Assembly (NCBI RefSeq): GCF_000002995.4 | Contig: NW_025062479.1 | Location: 22,502,721 to 22,566,720, forward strand | Length of the DNA stretch: 64,000 nt | Direction of reading: 5' to 3' | DNA from: Brugia malayi | Taxonomy: Eukaryota; Nematoda; Chromadorea; Rhabditida; Onchocercidae | Shown: positions 38,861-51,833 of the stretch, piece by piece | Position numbering within the stretch: the stretch's first letter is position 1 | Layout of the letters: the number at the start of each line of letters is the position of its first letter | The notes under the pieces: model-generated | What the model saw: only the letters and a program-made list of their open reading frames with translations | Databases searched by the model: none | What the model was told of the DNA's origin: nothing | Program-made: the position numbers and the translations under genes

Positions 38861-40190
38861 ATTCACAACAACAATAATCGTAACAACAGTGCAGTTTTCT
38901 GCAAGAAATGTATTTGTTTATCGGACAAATTTTCTCCCTCTTTTTCCTTCGCGGAAAAAAAAAGTTCAAAAAAAAAGAACATAAGATTCGAAATATTCTG
39001 TTCCTCTTTTTTCTTCATTAAATTCGAATGGTAGTTCTGATGAATTGATATTCAGTTATGATATTCTCGGATAAGGGTAGAAAAGATGGGATATTTCCCG
39101 GGTAAGAGTCGAAAAAAATAGCTAGAATTAAATATCGAGGTTTTTTAAAAGGAAAAAATAAAAGTGTTAAATATAAAATTTCTGTTTAATTATTTTTTTT
39201 TTCGAAACTTCTTTTTTTTTTCCATTAATTTTTATTCCTACTAACTACTACAATGAATTAATGAATGTGCATTAAATCGTTAAATAAGCAATTAAAATAA
39301 ATCAGCAAAATAATTGGATGAATAAATGAATAAAATAAATAAATAGCAATGCTTTCTCATTTTTTTTTTTTTTTTTTTGCTTCCTTCCGGCGGAAATTTC
39401 CAATGAAAATGGTTTGATCAACCTATTTTATGATAGATGGGAAAATTTAGAGCAAAGTAATATAAGCAAAAATAAAATTTGAATTGAATGATATATTAAA
39501 TTTAAGCATACAGTGAAAAACGAAAACCAATTTTTCATTTTCAGCAAAAAAGAAAAAAAAAAAAATTCCATTTTAGGCTCTTTTTTTTAAAATGAACAAA
39601 AAAAAAGCGATCAAATTGGATGGGATAAAATAACTGCTATGAAAATGTCTATTAAACATAAATCATATAAGTTAAAATTTAAAAAGTAATTAAATAATAA
39701 AAGTAAAAGTTACCTACAAAAAATATCAGTTCCATTTATCAGTTCAGTAAAAATTTAATTTTTAATTTATAACAAACATTTTTCTCACATTTACAACTAT
39801 CTTCTTGCAAATTCTATTTATTTTGCTCATTTAACGATAGAATAAACGATTAACTATTAATTTAACTTTTTATTAAATTGTGGTCTATTTTACAAGTGTA
39901 ATTCATTTTATAAGTTTATATCAAATAGTTCATCGATAAATTGTTTAATAAAAAGATTATCTGAAGAAATGGAAGAAGAATATTAGAGGAAAAAGTTAAT
40001 TTGCTGCGGTCATTTAAAAATCTTTAATATCGCATTTTATTGCTTTGAATATTACAGCCATCTCATTTTATAGCTCTTAAACTATGTCAAATTTCAGTAC
40101 ATTTTATTAAACTCACAAAGTTGTGTCACATAAAAATTGTATCAAAAATTTGAATTAGAAAGACAAAACATATATGATTGAATCAGAAGA

Positions 40191-40425
40191 ATGATAAGCT
40201 ATAAGTAATACAATATTAATTATTGTTATTATTAATTATTATTACTATTATTACTTTCATATATTTATCCGTAATGATGATAAGCTATAAGTAATACAAT
40301 ATTAATTATTGTTATTATTAATTATTATTACTATTATTACTTTCATATATTTATCCGTAATGATGATAAGCCATAAGTAATACAATATTAATTATTATTA
40401 CTTTCACATATTGCATGTTATTTGT
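40191..40425. repeat. About 2.5 copies of an ~86-bp tandem repeat
   Basis: The unit starts gatgataagctataagtaat and ends tatatttatccgtaat. The second copy is nearly identical to the first; the third is truncated. Confidence 0.85.
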
Positions 40426-43184
40426 ATTGCAATATATCTAATCATTAACTTTAGCTATAGCATTTATAACTCTATATACTATGTTAATGTAATTTTAATT
40501 AAAATTTAGGTAGTAAAAATATTAGTAAACAAATAACACTTTGTCCAACTATCATTTTCCAATTAATATATGCAAATAATAACCTTGCGAATAACATAAA
40601 AGCAATTAATCGTTTCTAATCATTTAAAAATTATTTGTTGTTTACAACTTTATGCAAAAATTTGTGTCTTCGTTTTTGCAATTGAATAAATTTTATGACT
40701 AAATGAATTAATGAAAGTAACGCAATGCTATAAAATTTAAATTTATTCTAAAAGTTGCAAATATTAATATCGAAATAATCCAATTTTCACATTTTCCAGG
40801 TGAATTTTATTGAAAAAAGAAAGATAATTTGACGCAGTATAGAAAAGTTTCAATTTTAGTAATTTTATAAAATTAAAATATAATTTTAAAGTTTAATTTA
40901 CAAAAAAAAAAAAAAAAAAAATGAAAAACAGAAAGAAGAATTAATTTTTTAAATGTTATATTTCTTTCCCTTTGTTTTCGTCTGTTCTTTTCTAACAAAA
41001 AAAAACAATGGAATTTTAATCAAAATCTTCAACAAAACATAATTTATTATCTTTCTTTTTTTCCTCCATTTCACTAATTCATAATTACAAAGTTTTTTTT
41101 TTCAAAAAAAAATTAACAATAAATGTTTTTTTGTTTTTTAAATTTTAACTTATGATAAGGAAAGAAAGCATTGTTTTCAATGTTTTTATTATTTTTCTTT
41201 GAAAATGCATTTGCATTTTATTAAGCTTTAATAAAATTTTGAAAAATATCTCTTATTTGCAATTGTATTAAATGCTAAACCACTACATAATAATAAATAT
41301 AAAACATAAATAACAAACAAATAAATAAAAAATGATAGTATGAAATGAAATTTTTTGAAATGCTTAGTTGTTGTTGTTTTGAATTCCACAAGTGAATTAA
41401 AATTAAATGTAAGTGGTGACATTAACTGTGACAAATTGATTCCATCAAATTTTCTTACAAAAGATTCATTCTCATTAACGATGATTCATATAAATGGTAT
41501 TTTTGCTAGTTGATTCTTTGTTGATAAAATGATATGATAATTATAATGTAGAATGATATGATAATTATAAGAATGGAAAAGAAGGAATCGATTACTTCCA
41601 AATATGATAAGACGAATCGATTGTGATAATTTAATTGATAATTGAATTGAAATATAGCTTATAACTAAAATACTATCAATGAGATTTTAAGAATTTATTT
41701 TTGATTATAAAAAATTAAAAATCATTTGTAAAATTTTATTTTATTTTTCATTTTTTTTTTTCATCTTCAATTGATTTATTGATTTGTATGATATGATTTT
41801 TATAATAATAATTTTAATTAATCTAGCTATTTTTATTTTTTGAGAACAATTTGTCTGATTATTATAAAAAACTGATTATTACTAAAAAAAAAAAAAAAAA
41901 AATTAATTGATTAATTTATCTGATTAGAAATATAGTTTTTTTTTGATTAAAAATTAATCGTTATTGAAATATTATTAATTATTATGTTATCGAATGTATT
42001 TTAATAAATTTAGTATTATTAAATAATCGTTATTAGTAGCATTACTATTATAATATAAAATTAATACTTTAGCATTTTAATATAGCACTTTTTTTTTAAA
42101 GAAAAAAATATGAATTATAAATGAAAATATAATTTAGAAAAAAATTTTAGTAAATTTAAAATTTTTTTTGATGAAAATATGAACAAAACATATACATTTA
42201 ATTCTTTTATTAAATATATTGATCAGTGCATCCTTATTGTTTACTATTTACACAAATGTTACACAGCGATAAAATATTACTTTGCTATTAGCATAATTAC
42301 AAAGGAATTATTTGCATCGACTAACTATTTCAGATATTACTGATAATTTAGCAATTTATCGATAGTATTACTTATAATTTATCACTAAATATATTTTAAT
42401 CATTTCATTTTGATGCATTTATTAATTATTTTAATTCATTCATTAACATAGCTAAATATTTGTCATCCAGTAAAATTGACCGGAAATAAATTTTTTCGTT
42501 TTTTTTCTGCTTTCTTTCCTCTCCCTCTCTCTCTCTCTCTCTCTACTATCATTTTACACTTTTTGTTTTTAGTATTTAATAAATGAGTAATGAGTAAATC
42601 TTAATTTATGCAAATTTACCTTAGTGTAAAAAAAAAATCTTAAAAAACGAAAATCTTTTCTCCAACTGAAATAGAAGCGAATTAATAGTCAATAAAACAC
42701 CTGCATGAATGCTATAATTATTTAAATTTAAAATTCAAAAAAAAAAAATGACGAAAACATCCAATAATATCACTATGACAATTATTATTTGAAAAAACTA
42801 AAAATTTGAAGAATAAATGTAAAAAATACTTTTTTAAAAAAAAGAAAAGCAAAAATTTGATTTGATTCATCATTTTATGTTAAATAAATATATGTAAACA
42901 ATTTTGTGATTTGTGATGAGTAAGCATAAATAAATAATTGAACGAAATAAATAATAATTTAAATAAGTAAATAAGCTAAATCATACACAAAGTTAACGAT
43001 AAGCAATTTAACTTAAAAATGATTAGAAATTGAAATGACCTTCAAATGTATTTATAACAAATTAAAATTCAAAACAAATATTTCTCTCTTTTCTTTTTTT
43101 CTTTTTTTTTTTTTTAATTCTTCCATTATTATAATTTTAAAAGTTTGTGAAAAACTTTTTTTTTTATATCAAAATTTTTTAAAA

Positions 43185-43300
43185 AAAAATAAATCTTTAA
43201 AATTTTATGAAGTGTAAATTTTTGAACAAATAAATCTTTAAAATTTTATGAAGTGTAATTTTTTGAACAAATAAATCTTTTTAGAAAATTTAAAAATGTT
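43185..43300. repeat. 2-3 copies of a ~43-bp repeat
   Basis: The unit is close to aaataaatctttaaaatttt followed by atgaagtgtaattttttgaac. The third copy is degenerate. Confidence 0.7.
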
Positions 43301-44160
43301 TAAAATTCGATGAAGTAGGAATAAAATTTATGAAATTTATGCAAATTTAATACACTACTATTTTATTTGACCATGAGAATTTGTCTGTCTGTCTAAGTTA
43401 AATTAAATTTCAAACCGGATTGGCTATTATCGGAAAACAGAACAAGAAATTATAGCACTTTGTCAGTTGATAATTGCCATCGACGATTACATATCTCTGA
43501 CAATTATCGGCAAAAAAAAAAAAGGAAAATTTCCGATGCATCGAATTTGTAATTCAAAAAAGTGTCATTTTGTGAAATGTTAGTTAATTGATAGCTTTTG
43601 TTCATTTAGCTTTTTCCTTTTTTTTTTTTCATTTTGAACTGGCAGCGATCGTTTAAAAAGATTTCAATTTTTTTTCTTTTTCTTCTTATGTTTGAATATT
43701 TAAATTTAAATTTAAATTTCATTTTTTTTTTTTGACAATAAACAATGGTAATTTTAAAAATATCTCTAAAACTATAAATAATATTTGTTTTAAACATCAA
43801 TGGATTGAAGGAAAAAGAAAAAAGAGGGAAAATTTTGAAAGAAATTTATGTGAAATAAATTTGTTTACTAAAATAAATTTTCACTTCAAAAGTGAAAACA
43901 TTTTGAAAAATTTTGCAAAATTTTTTCAAACTTTTATATTTTTAAAACTTTTCATACATTTAATTTTCGTACGTTTTAAACGATAATAACAAATTGATAA
44001 ATTTGATTTGATAAATGTCAGATTTATTGATATTACTCAAAATGAAATATGAATGATAAGATATCAATTTTTATCACTCAAATTATCACTATTGCTGCTT
44101 CTAAAATGTGTAATTGCAATGAAATTACTGTCGTAATAATAACAAATGATTTATTTGTTA

Positions 44161-44412
44161 CTAAATAATTATTATCAGAAATTAATTAAATTATTTTGGA
44201 TATTAATTTCATTTGATCATATGAATAAATAATTATTTTCAGAAATTAATTAAATTATTTTGGATATTAATTTCATTTGATCATATGAATGAATAATTAT
44301 TATCAGAAATTAATTAAATTATTTTGGATATTAATTTCATTTGATCATATGAATAAATAATTATTTTCAGAAATTAATTAAATTATTTTGGATATTAATT
44401 TCATTTCATCAT
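44161..44412. repeat. Four copies of a ~64-bp tandem repeat
   Basis: The unit contains cagaaattaattaaattatt, ttggatattaatttcatttg and atcatatgaataaataatta. Copies differ mainly at tatcag/tttcag. Confidence 0.9.
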
Positions 44413-45270
44413 TTATTGCATTATCTCATATTTTCATAACTTTTTTTTTCATATTTCTGTTCTATTTGACATAAATACCAAACAAATTTGCTTTTTGTTA
44501 TTAAATTAATTAGTGAAAAAATGTGGTCCAATTGATAATGAGAAAAGCATTTGATGATAAAACTGAAAAAAAAATTTTTAAATAAAAAATGCTAAAATTC
44601 TTCCCATCATACTTTAATATTGAACTTAAAGATTTTGCTATCTCAATTAAAAGAAAATACAAACCAATTTAAATTGTAATGAAATTTACTTTTTTCGAAG
44701 AAAAAAAAAATTTTTTTTTTGTAATTTCTAAGATGAAATAGCTGAGAAAAAAAGTTTTAAAATAAAAGAAAAGAAAAAGTTTTCAGTTTAAGCATTGTCA
44801 TGCCAGCAATACTTAAAAAAATATTGAAAGTTAAATTTGATAAAAGTTAAATTAAAAGAAAATAAAATTATCATTTGCTGTTTACAAAAATTTATCCTTG
44901 TAGAATAAATATATTAAATAATTATTTAACTTGTATTCATTTTTTATCAAAAAAAAAAGTAATTATCATATTGCAAAGCACTGATAAAACAATCCTTATC
45001 ATTTCACTTCCTACTACACTTTTTAAAATAAGTCAAAAACATAAAATCAGTTATGTTAGAAAAAAAAAAAAATCGAAATTATCAAAGTTTGACTTAAATA
45101 TAATAAAATCAAAATCTTTTATCAAAAAAAAAAAAAAAAAAAATATTTGAATCCAAGGAACACATTATATGAAACTTTTGCTACTTTATATTTGCACAAT
45201 ACAAAGATACGGAATTAAATTATGCAAATTTAGATGGAATAAATTAAAAAGTTTTACTTACTTGATGATA

Positions 45271-45290
45271 ACTGATAAGAATTATCAGTT
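45271..45290. promoter_or_regulatory. Palindromic extended GATA site downstream of peptide gene A
   Basis: actgataagaattatcagtt holds an exact ACTGATAAGA and a facing TTATCAGT. In C. elegans ACTGATAAGA is the extended site of the intestinal GATA factor ELT-2. It lies about 215 bp past the stop of gene A. Regulatory use is inferred. Confidence 0.4.
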
Positions 45291-45505
45291 AAGAATGCAT
45301 AACTTAATGAATTTTGACAATATTATGATTAATAAGTAAGGATATAGTAATAGTTAATAACAAATGATAATTTTGTAAAGCATTATGAATTGAAATTTAA
45401 AAATTAATAAAATGGAAATCATAAAGAAAAAAAAAAAAGTTAAAAAAGATCCTTGTCAAATACTATCTGACAATATTCCAACCACAGAACATTTAATATC
45501 ACAGA

Positions 45506-46169
45506 TTACCACCACCATCTGTCACCAATTCTGCCGAAACGTCTACGCCAAAATCGTCTGGCAACCAAAGGACGTGGACTTAGGAAACGATTAAATCCAT
45601 ATTTTCTTCCATATCTTCCTCCTCCCTGAAACCAACCGAATGGACCTATCGAGAAACCAAAAAATTGTCGCTTAAAACGTGGTCTGCAAGATTAAACGTG
45701 TAAGTACGCGTAAAACCTGTAATTAAATAATTTTTTTAATCGATAAACGAAAGAGATAAAATGAAGGTAAGATAGCGAGAATGAGGTTATCGAGATGAAT
45801 TTAAATTAAAATTAATGAAATACAAGTTTAAATTCAATTCAACTTTTATTGATGTAATTGAAGCGACTAAAATCGATTATTAAAAATAAAATTTTAAATG
45901 CTAACTTTCATTCATTCCTTTTTTTCCTTCTTACTTCTTTGGCACTAAATTATTCTAACTTCTAAAGAAAGAACAATTATTTTTTAAAAACACTTTTTGA
46001 ATATTTGACATTTACGTAATTTAAAAGTTCAAATGGAAAGAGAATTAGACGAAAAGTTTCACCGGTAAATTTCGCTTTCTCGAATTTCGGTTGCATTAGC
46101 TTCTTCTAAGCAAATTAGCAAATTGAAGGCGATCAACAGATGGACGATCCATTTGCAGCATTGAACCAT
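45506..46169 (-). CDS. Peptide gene A: secreted 94-aa precursor with KRQF motif
   Basis: Exons 46169-46063 and 45683-45506 join in phase 2. The N-terminus has a hydrophobic signal peptide (WIVHLLIAFNLLICL, cleavage probably near the ANA at 24-26), then a short pro-region ending RFKR. Cleavage after Lys40-Arg41 would release a 53-residue peptide starting Gln-Phe, whose Gln could cyclise to pyroglutamate. The peptide is rich in Gly, Phe, Arg and Trp (GWFQGGGRYGRKYG, ARRFWRRRFG at 77-86) and ends in three Trp. The ATG directly follows CTCAG, a 3' splice site, so a trans-spliced leader with no extra 5' UTR is likely. Paralogues lie at 47173-47640 and 48489-48934. I do not recognise a named family; resemblance in style to C. 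elegans NLP/caenacin antimicrobial peptides is only compositional. Confidence 0.8.
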
Positions 46170-46189
46170 CTGAGATAACAGTTATAATT

Positions 46190-46207
46190 ACTGATAAGAT
46201 TATCAGT
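46190..46207. promoter_or_regulatory. Palindromic extended GATA site immediately upstream of peptide gene A
   Basis: actgataagattatcagt, exact ACTGATAAGA plus inverted TTATCAGT, begins 21 bp upstream of the gene A ATG at 46169. The position could be promoter or outron. Binding by an intestinal GATA factor is inferred from the nematode consensus. Confidence 0.5.
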
Positions 46208-47172
46208 TCAGAATAGCATCAGAGTTATCAGAAAGTACTATGGTCGAGAATTTATTCAATTCAAATTAAAATTTCAGCTTAAAACAAAGTGATCATTAGC
46301 AGAGCTAATTAAATATTATTATTATCACTTATCATTGCATTGTGCTATTTTTCTCTGACTTAATAGTATAATTTATGATAAAATATTAGATCAAATATTG
46401 TTCCATCAAAAATAAATTAAAAAATTTAATTTAAAACCATTTTTAAACCTTTTGCATTGATTATATCAATTTAAAACTTTATTATTCTCACAATCAAAAA
46501 AATAAACTTACAAAAATATAAGTATGTAATTATTAATTCATTAAGTAAACAAATAATTTCTTATAAAGTATAATTTACCTTTTCGAATATTTCGGTGCGA
46601 TCAAACGGAAAAAGATTAGCCAAATGACAATGTTTGCTTTGCATTTATTTGAAGGATATTATTTATACATTCAGTAAATAACTTGTTATTTAATAAATTT
46701 TCAAACTTTTTCAATTTCTTCATTTTTCATAGCTATGCAAGCATTGAAATTTAATGCATTCCTTTGACAATAAAACGAAATAAAATAAATAAATAAATCA
46801 GGTTTCCGTGCCATATCATAGTTTCTTATCCATCATAACATATTTTCATCTATCATAACTTGATGATAAACTGATAACAGTGATAATAATATGATCTTTT
46901 ATGTCATTTAGCCATTTAAACAACTTCAAATGATATCACTTTAAGACTTTTGATTGTCATCACGTCAATAATATCAGTTTAGCAATTGAAAAACTATTCA
47001 AATGTAAATATTTTATTTCATATTTTAAACATTTAATCATATTCGTTTGTTACTTTAAAATTTTTAAAAGTTTCTACACAAACGATCATATATTGTACTA
47101 TAATATATACGTCGCAATAATTCCGTATCATTTTGAATTCCAATTTTCAGGAAATCGATTACATAGCATTTA

Positions 47173-47640
47173 TTAACCAAACCATGGTCCCCCGAAACCG
47201 CCATGAAATCCGAAACCGTCATGAAATCCACCCCAACTTTCCCAACGCCTTCGCCAGAAACGTCGCCTTACTCCGTAACGAGGCCCAAATGAATGCCATG
47301 GCATTCCCCAGCCATAGGGACCAGGCCATCCATTATAATGTCTACCCCAGGCATAGTTGAAGAATGGAACGGATATGAAGCCAAAATCACTACCGCCGTG
47401 AAATTGCCGCTTATTTCGTTTGCTAGAAAAAATGAGTAAACTTGAAGCATAATAAAGTAATACTTAATTTTATTATTTCTATCAATATTTGAAGAAAAAA
47501 TAAATTGAAATTTTGCATGGGAAAAATTTAAATTATAACCTTATTGTATTAGCATTAGATATTTTATAACACGACAATAACATCAGATTTATAGAAAGTA
47601 TGATAATGACAAGAATATGTGACAGTGTTTTGGAGGACAT
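47173..47640 (-). CDS. Peptide gene B: secreted 116-aa precursor with KRQF motif
   Basis: Exons 47640-47540 and 47422-47173 join in phase 2. The signal peptide has a hydrophobic core ILVIIILSINLMLL and a likely cleavage near SNA at 28-30. The pro-region ends NKR, and cleavage after Lys38-Arg39 would release a 77-residue peptide starting Gln-Phe. The mature part has PFFNYAWG (53-60), shared in part with gene C, a cationic block RRRFWRRRW (86-94), shared with gene A, and a Gly/Phe-rich tail GFGFHGGFGGPWFG; the final Gly could donate a C-terminal amide. The ATG directly follows TTTTCAG. The arrangement of signal exon, phase-2 intron and KRQF near the second exon's start is identical in all three genes. 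Function is unknown; a cationic secreted effector or neuropeptide-like product is plausible. Confidence 0.82.
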
Positions 47641-48488
47641 CTGAAAATTTTTCTTTCATTAATTTGAATTAGATCAAATTCTACAAAAAAGAAAAAAAAA
47701 ATTATGATCATTTGACCTTTATGACATTTAGGCGCTCTTTTCAGTTCGAGAAATTGACATTCAAATTGTCATAAGTAAATTTTAAGTAATTCATTTAGTA
47801 ATATTTTAATTAAGCAACGATTATTTAGCTCAAACTTTTATTGTTTCATTGCAGTAAAAACGTTAATGTAGCAGCAAATTTGAAATATTTCAATTCAAAA
47901 GTAATATAATTTAAAAATTTTCTGCTTCTTTGTTAACATTTTATTAGCTTTTTTTTTTTTTTTTTTTTTTTAATTTTATTCATTTAGCTTAATCTTTAGT
48001 CAATTTAGCTCTTTCCTTTCTTTCATTTAAATTCCAACAAATAATAAAATATACAAATTCTTTACAATCCTATGATTTTGTATCGATCATAACGAACAGA
48101 AAGCGAATTATTTCAGCAAAATGAAATACGAAAAAATATTTTTAAAATAATTATATGTATAAGATATGACGTAATTTCTAAATTTTAAAAGGTGAACTGA
48201 TAAGAATATATTTGTTTACAATTAATTTGCTAAGAACTTGTTCACACACATACATTTTCATTTTGATAAATATTTGTGAATCAATGATCGATTCTGCGCC
48301 AATTTTATAAAATTCAAGTTTGAAATTGAAGTTCAGTAAATTTTTTAGCAATTACAATGAAAAGACAAAGCAATTAATCGAAACAATACATTTAAGTAAA
48401 GTAAAATGAGTCAGTCACATTGATAAGTATAAGTCAAAGTCTGATTTAGATGACCTTTCAGTTACTTTCAATTCAGATGACCTTTCAA
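47641..48488. other. Intergenic spacer between peptide genes B and C
   Basis: AT-rich, with a poly(T) run near 47950-47971. This should be the promoter side of gene B. The extended GATA site ACTGATAAGA at 48196-48205 is the only recognisable element. Confidence 0.5.
48196..48205 (+). promoter_or_regulatory. Extended GATA site upstream of peptide gene B
   Basis: Exact actgataaga about 560 bp upstream of the gene B start codon, in the spacer between genes B and C. Confidence 0.35.
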
Positions 48489-48934
48489 TTACCAACAAAA
48501 TACACAACCCCAAGGTGGACTATAACTCCAAACACTTTGCCACATCCATGGACTTTCCCATCTCGAAATACCTTCGCCATAACCCCAACCCATGTTGAAG
48601 AACGGAAATGCAGAAAATCCTCCAAAACTACCGTAACTTAGAAATTGTCGTTTCGCTCGAATCCTGAAATACAATTCCGGAAAAGTTCAGTTAATCGACA
48701 GCATTTTAGCTAATTAAGCATCTCATTCATTATCTATTTTCACTATTCTTGTTCATCAGTTAATTAATTAAATTAATTCTATTTATTTCTATGAATTAAT
48801 CGCAAAAATCATTTGAAAATAACTTTTACTTACTTTATCTCTTCGTTTCGTTTACTTTCATTGGCAACGCTATCATCGATTAACAACAAAGTAATTAGCA
48901 TTTCGAATATAACGCATCTCATGAAACGTTTCAT
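48489..48934 (-). CDS. Peptide gene C: secreted 91-aa precursor with KRQF motif
   Basis: Exons 48934-48834 and 48663-48489 join in phase 2. The first exon is 101 nt, the same as in gene B. The signal peptide has core VIFEMLITLLLI and a likely cleavage near SVA (22-24). Cleavage after Lys38-Arg39 (RAKR) would release a 52-residue peptide starting Gln-Phe. Its sequence is Gly/Ser/Phe/Trp-rich (YGSFGGFSAFPFFNMGWG) and shares PFFN..WG with gene B, but lacks the Arg/Trp block of A and B. It ends with two cysteines (GCVFCW) that might form a disulphide. The ATG directly follows TTTAG. It is the most divergent of the three paralogues. Confidence 0.8.
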
Positions 48935-51833
48935 CTAAATCAAACCGATAAAATTTTGAATAATTATTTCACTTAAATTAAAATAATGAAAAATCGATAA
49001 ATTTGTATACAATTCAATCGCTTTAATATAATAACAAGTCCATTTGTCATATAATTTCAAGAAAAAAAAAAAAAGTTAAGTAAAAACAAACAAATAAACC
49101 AATAGAAATATATGCATTGGATGGTATAAAAAACATAAACAAAACATCAATTAAAATAAATAAACAAATAAACAAAAAAAAAAGTGTAAATATAAAAATG
49201 CATTAATGATATCATTTAGGTGTGTATTTTAGAGTATTTCTTTCTTTTTTTTACTTCAAATTGAAATGGAACAAAATTTACAAAATTTGATTTTAGATTT
49301 TAGTATTAGTATTATTTGAATACTTTCAATCAAATGAATACAATGGAGCTAGCGCAATGATACGGCGCTAATGTCATTAGCAATAATTTTTTTATAAGCT
49401 GGATTACGTCACGTATTACTCATCAGTGTGACATTCTTATTGTCATTGAAAATTTTCAAATCATTTTAGTTTTATGCGCTATTAAACATTTGCTCAAATT
49501 CATCGACAAATCTGTCAATCTTGGAGCAAAATTATTTTTTCATGAAATAATTACATAAAAATATTTTCTGGTTTATTTATCAAACTAAACTCAAATTTTA
49601 AATTTGACAATAATACGAGTTACAATGGAATTTTATGGCAATTTAAGAACTGTGGAAAAACTAATCTTTAAATTGAAATTAAATTTCACATTGAATTGAT
49701 GAGCAAATATTAAATATTCAATATAAAATATCTTCCCCAGATATCTTTTTTTTTTTTTCTTTTAATTTTAAATTTAATCAAAAAGAAAAAAATTTTTTAG
49801 TCCAAAGTTTTTTATTTTTATCTTTCTAAAAACACTAATTTATTTAATTATTACTATCAAAATTTCTCTTTCTACTTTACTTGTAATATGAATTGACCAG
49901 AAAATAATAGCAAATGTAAAAAAACAAATAATACTGAATATAAAAAAAAAAAAATTTAATGAAATATTTACAACTGAAAAAAAATTTATAAACATTTCTT
50001 AACTTTGTAACCAAATAACTTTTTGTTATTTTATTATTTGAAATGGTAATAAAAGAGGAAAAAAAAAACTTTTTTATTTGTTGCAAACATTGAAGTATGT
50101 TTTTTGCAGTTTGATATCATAAAGTTATTGCAATGATCAAAGAGTTGAAAACCTGTAAACAACTTTTTTTGAAGGTTTTTAATTTGATAGCAAAAAAATC
50201 AATATATGGAAAAAAACAAGAAACAAAAAGTAAAGTTATATTTATTCCAGAGAAGTTTAAAAATAACAAGACGTTGAAATCCTAAAAAGCATCGAAATAT
50301 AATTCAAAATGATATTTTTTTTTTAAATTATCAATTAATAGAAAAATTTATAACCCCCACCCCCCCAAAAAAAAAAAAAAGGAATTGATCAGAAGAATAT
50401 TAATTTTAACGATTTCAATTCAACATTTTGATTATTTAACTTTTATTATTGAAACTTAATTTAAAAAAAAAACAAAACGTTGAAATCATAAAAGACATCA
50501 AAATATAATTCAAAATGATTTTTTTTTTTTTTTAAATTATCAATTAATAGAAAAATTTATAATTCCAAAAAAAAAAGAGAATTGATCAAAAGAATATTAA
50601 TTCAATGCTTTGATTATTTAACTTTTATCAATTTCAAATTTCACTAATCAATGCTATGTGATAAATTAGCAAATACCAACTTTACAAATCTTTGAAACAA
50701 CTCTATTACTTACTTACTTAATTTGAAGTTTCTTCTTTTGAAGAATGATTTAATTGATAACAAAATGATTGTCAATTTGATGGTATAACAAAATTAGAAG
50801 CTTTCAATTTTTTATCATTTTAAGAACATTAACAACAGGTGATAAATTTACAGAATGAATTTCTATTGTTGTACTGCAATCCAACTGAAATTATCATTTT
50901 TGAAAATAATCATTTGCCAGACTAAAATGCTAATTAATATCAAAGATCGCAGACATATTAATCCTTCAGTAATATTCAATTTGTTCAATAAAATAGCTGA
51001 GAAATAATCATTATATAAACGGGATTGTAATTCGAGACTTCAATTCAAGTCATAATTCAGTGTCCTCAAATCAACCACGAATTGCTACCAGAATTTTGTC
51101 CAGAAAATTACAACCTGTGGTGGTGAAAAAATTTAATTCATTTCCTACCTCAGTTGTAAATTCCCGTCGGATTCCTTTCTTTATCAAATAATAATATGCA
51201 TTATTATATTAGACAGAATTATCAAAATGTTTTCCGTTTCCTTTGAATCATTTTTTATAATTTCCGGAAAAAAAAAATTACAAGAAATTGGTGCTAATTA
51301 ATAAATTCAAAATTAAGCTTGAAAAATTATCATTTCTGCTAATTTTTTGTATTTGAATTCATAATTAAGAATGACAATTCTTTCTTAGATGATAAATCCA
51401 ACAAAAAATTGGTGACAAAATTAAAAATTTATAAAAGTTTGGAATAAACATAAAATCTTTAACTTTAAAGTTTTGACAAAAAAAAAAGATATATATTTAA
51501 AAAATAAATCTTTCGAGAATAGCCTAGTGGATTTAGAATATGCAAAATATTCTATCCAATAGTTATCTTTCAATTACAATTTAAGTAATAAATTCAAACT
51601 TTTAAAAAATAGTTTAATAAGCCAAAAAAAGAAAAAAAAAAGTTTTCGGAATAATTAAAATTTGTTCGTTGTAGAAATAATATCTTATCAAAAACTTTTG
51701 CATACTGAGTGAGTGATACATTCAAGAATTCTTTTCATCTTTTAAATTATTTAAAAATTACGAATTTTTTTCATACCTTTGACCTTTAACCTTTTTTAAT
51801 TCAATCTTTTAAGGGAAGTTAAGTGATACAGTA
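48935..51833. other. Intergenic region between divergent peptide gene C and pepsin-like gene
   Basis: Promoters of both neighbours should lie here. A TATA-like tatataaac at 51013-51021 is followed by a less AT-rich stretch to about 51180 and could be a core promoter, 0.8 kb upstream of the pepsin-like ATG. A diverged ~200-bp tandem duplication is at 50265-50650. No coding exon is supported. Confidence 0.45.
50265..50650. repeat. Two diverged copies of a ~200-bp unit
   Basis: Both copies contain aacgttgaaatc or acgttgaaatc, catcgaaatataattcaaaa or its variant, aaattatcaattaatagaaa, and an ending like gaattgatcagaagaatatt. The first copy starts near 50270 and the second near 50470. Confidence 0.75.

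Larger units (their letters stand above)
27242..45505. other. 18-kb gene-poor, repeat-rich region
   Basis: No multi-exon gene with consistent phase is visible on either strand. The open frames found are in AT-rich or simple sequence. It holds GT/CA and GA microsatellites, four short tandem-repeat blocks (about 37876, 40191, 43185 and 44161), and less AT-rich islands near 32374-32700 and 38240-38860. It may include distal LRCH promoter or 5' exons that are too short to see. Confidence 0.5.

Noticed and set aside
47133..47450. Open frames on the + strand and in a second minus frame over peptide gene B
   Set aside because: They are shadows of the exon 47422-47173, which alone has splice signals, phase with a signal-peptide exon and paralogues.
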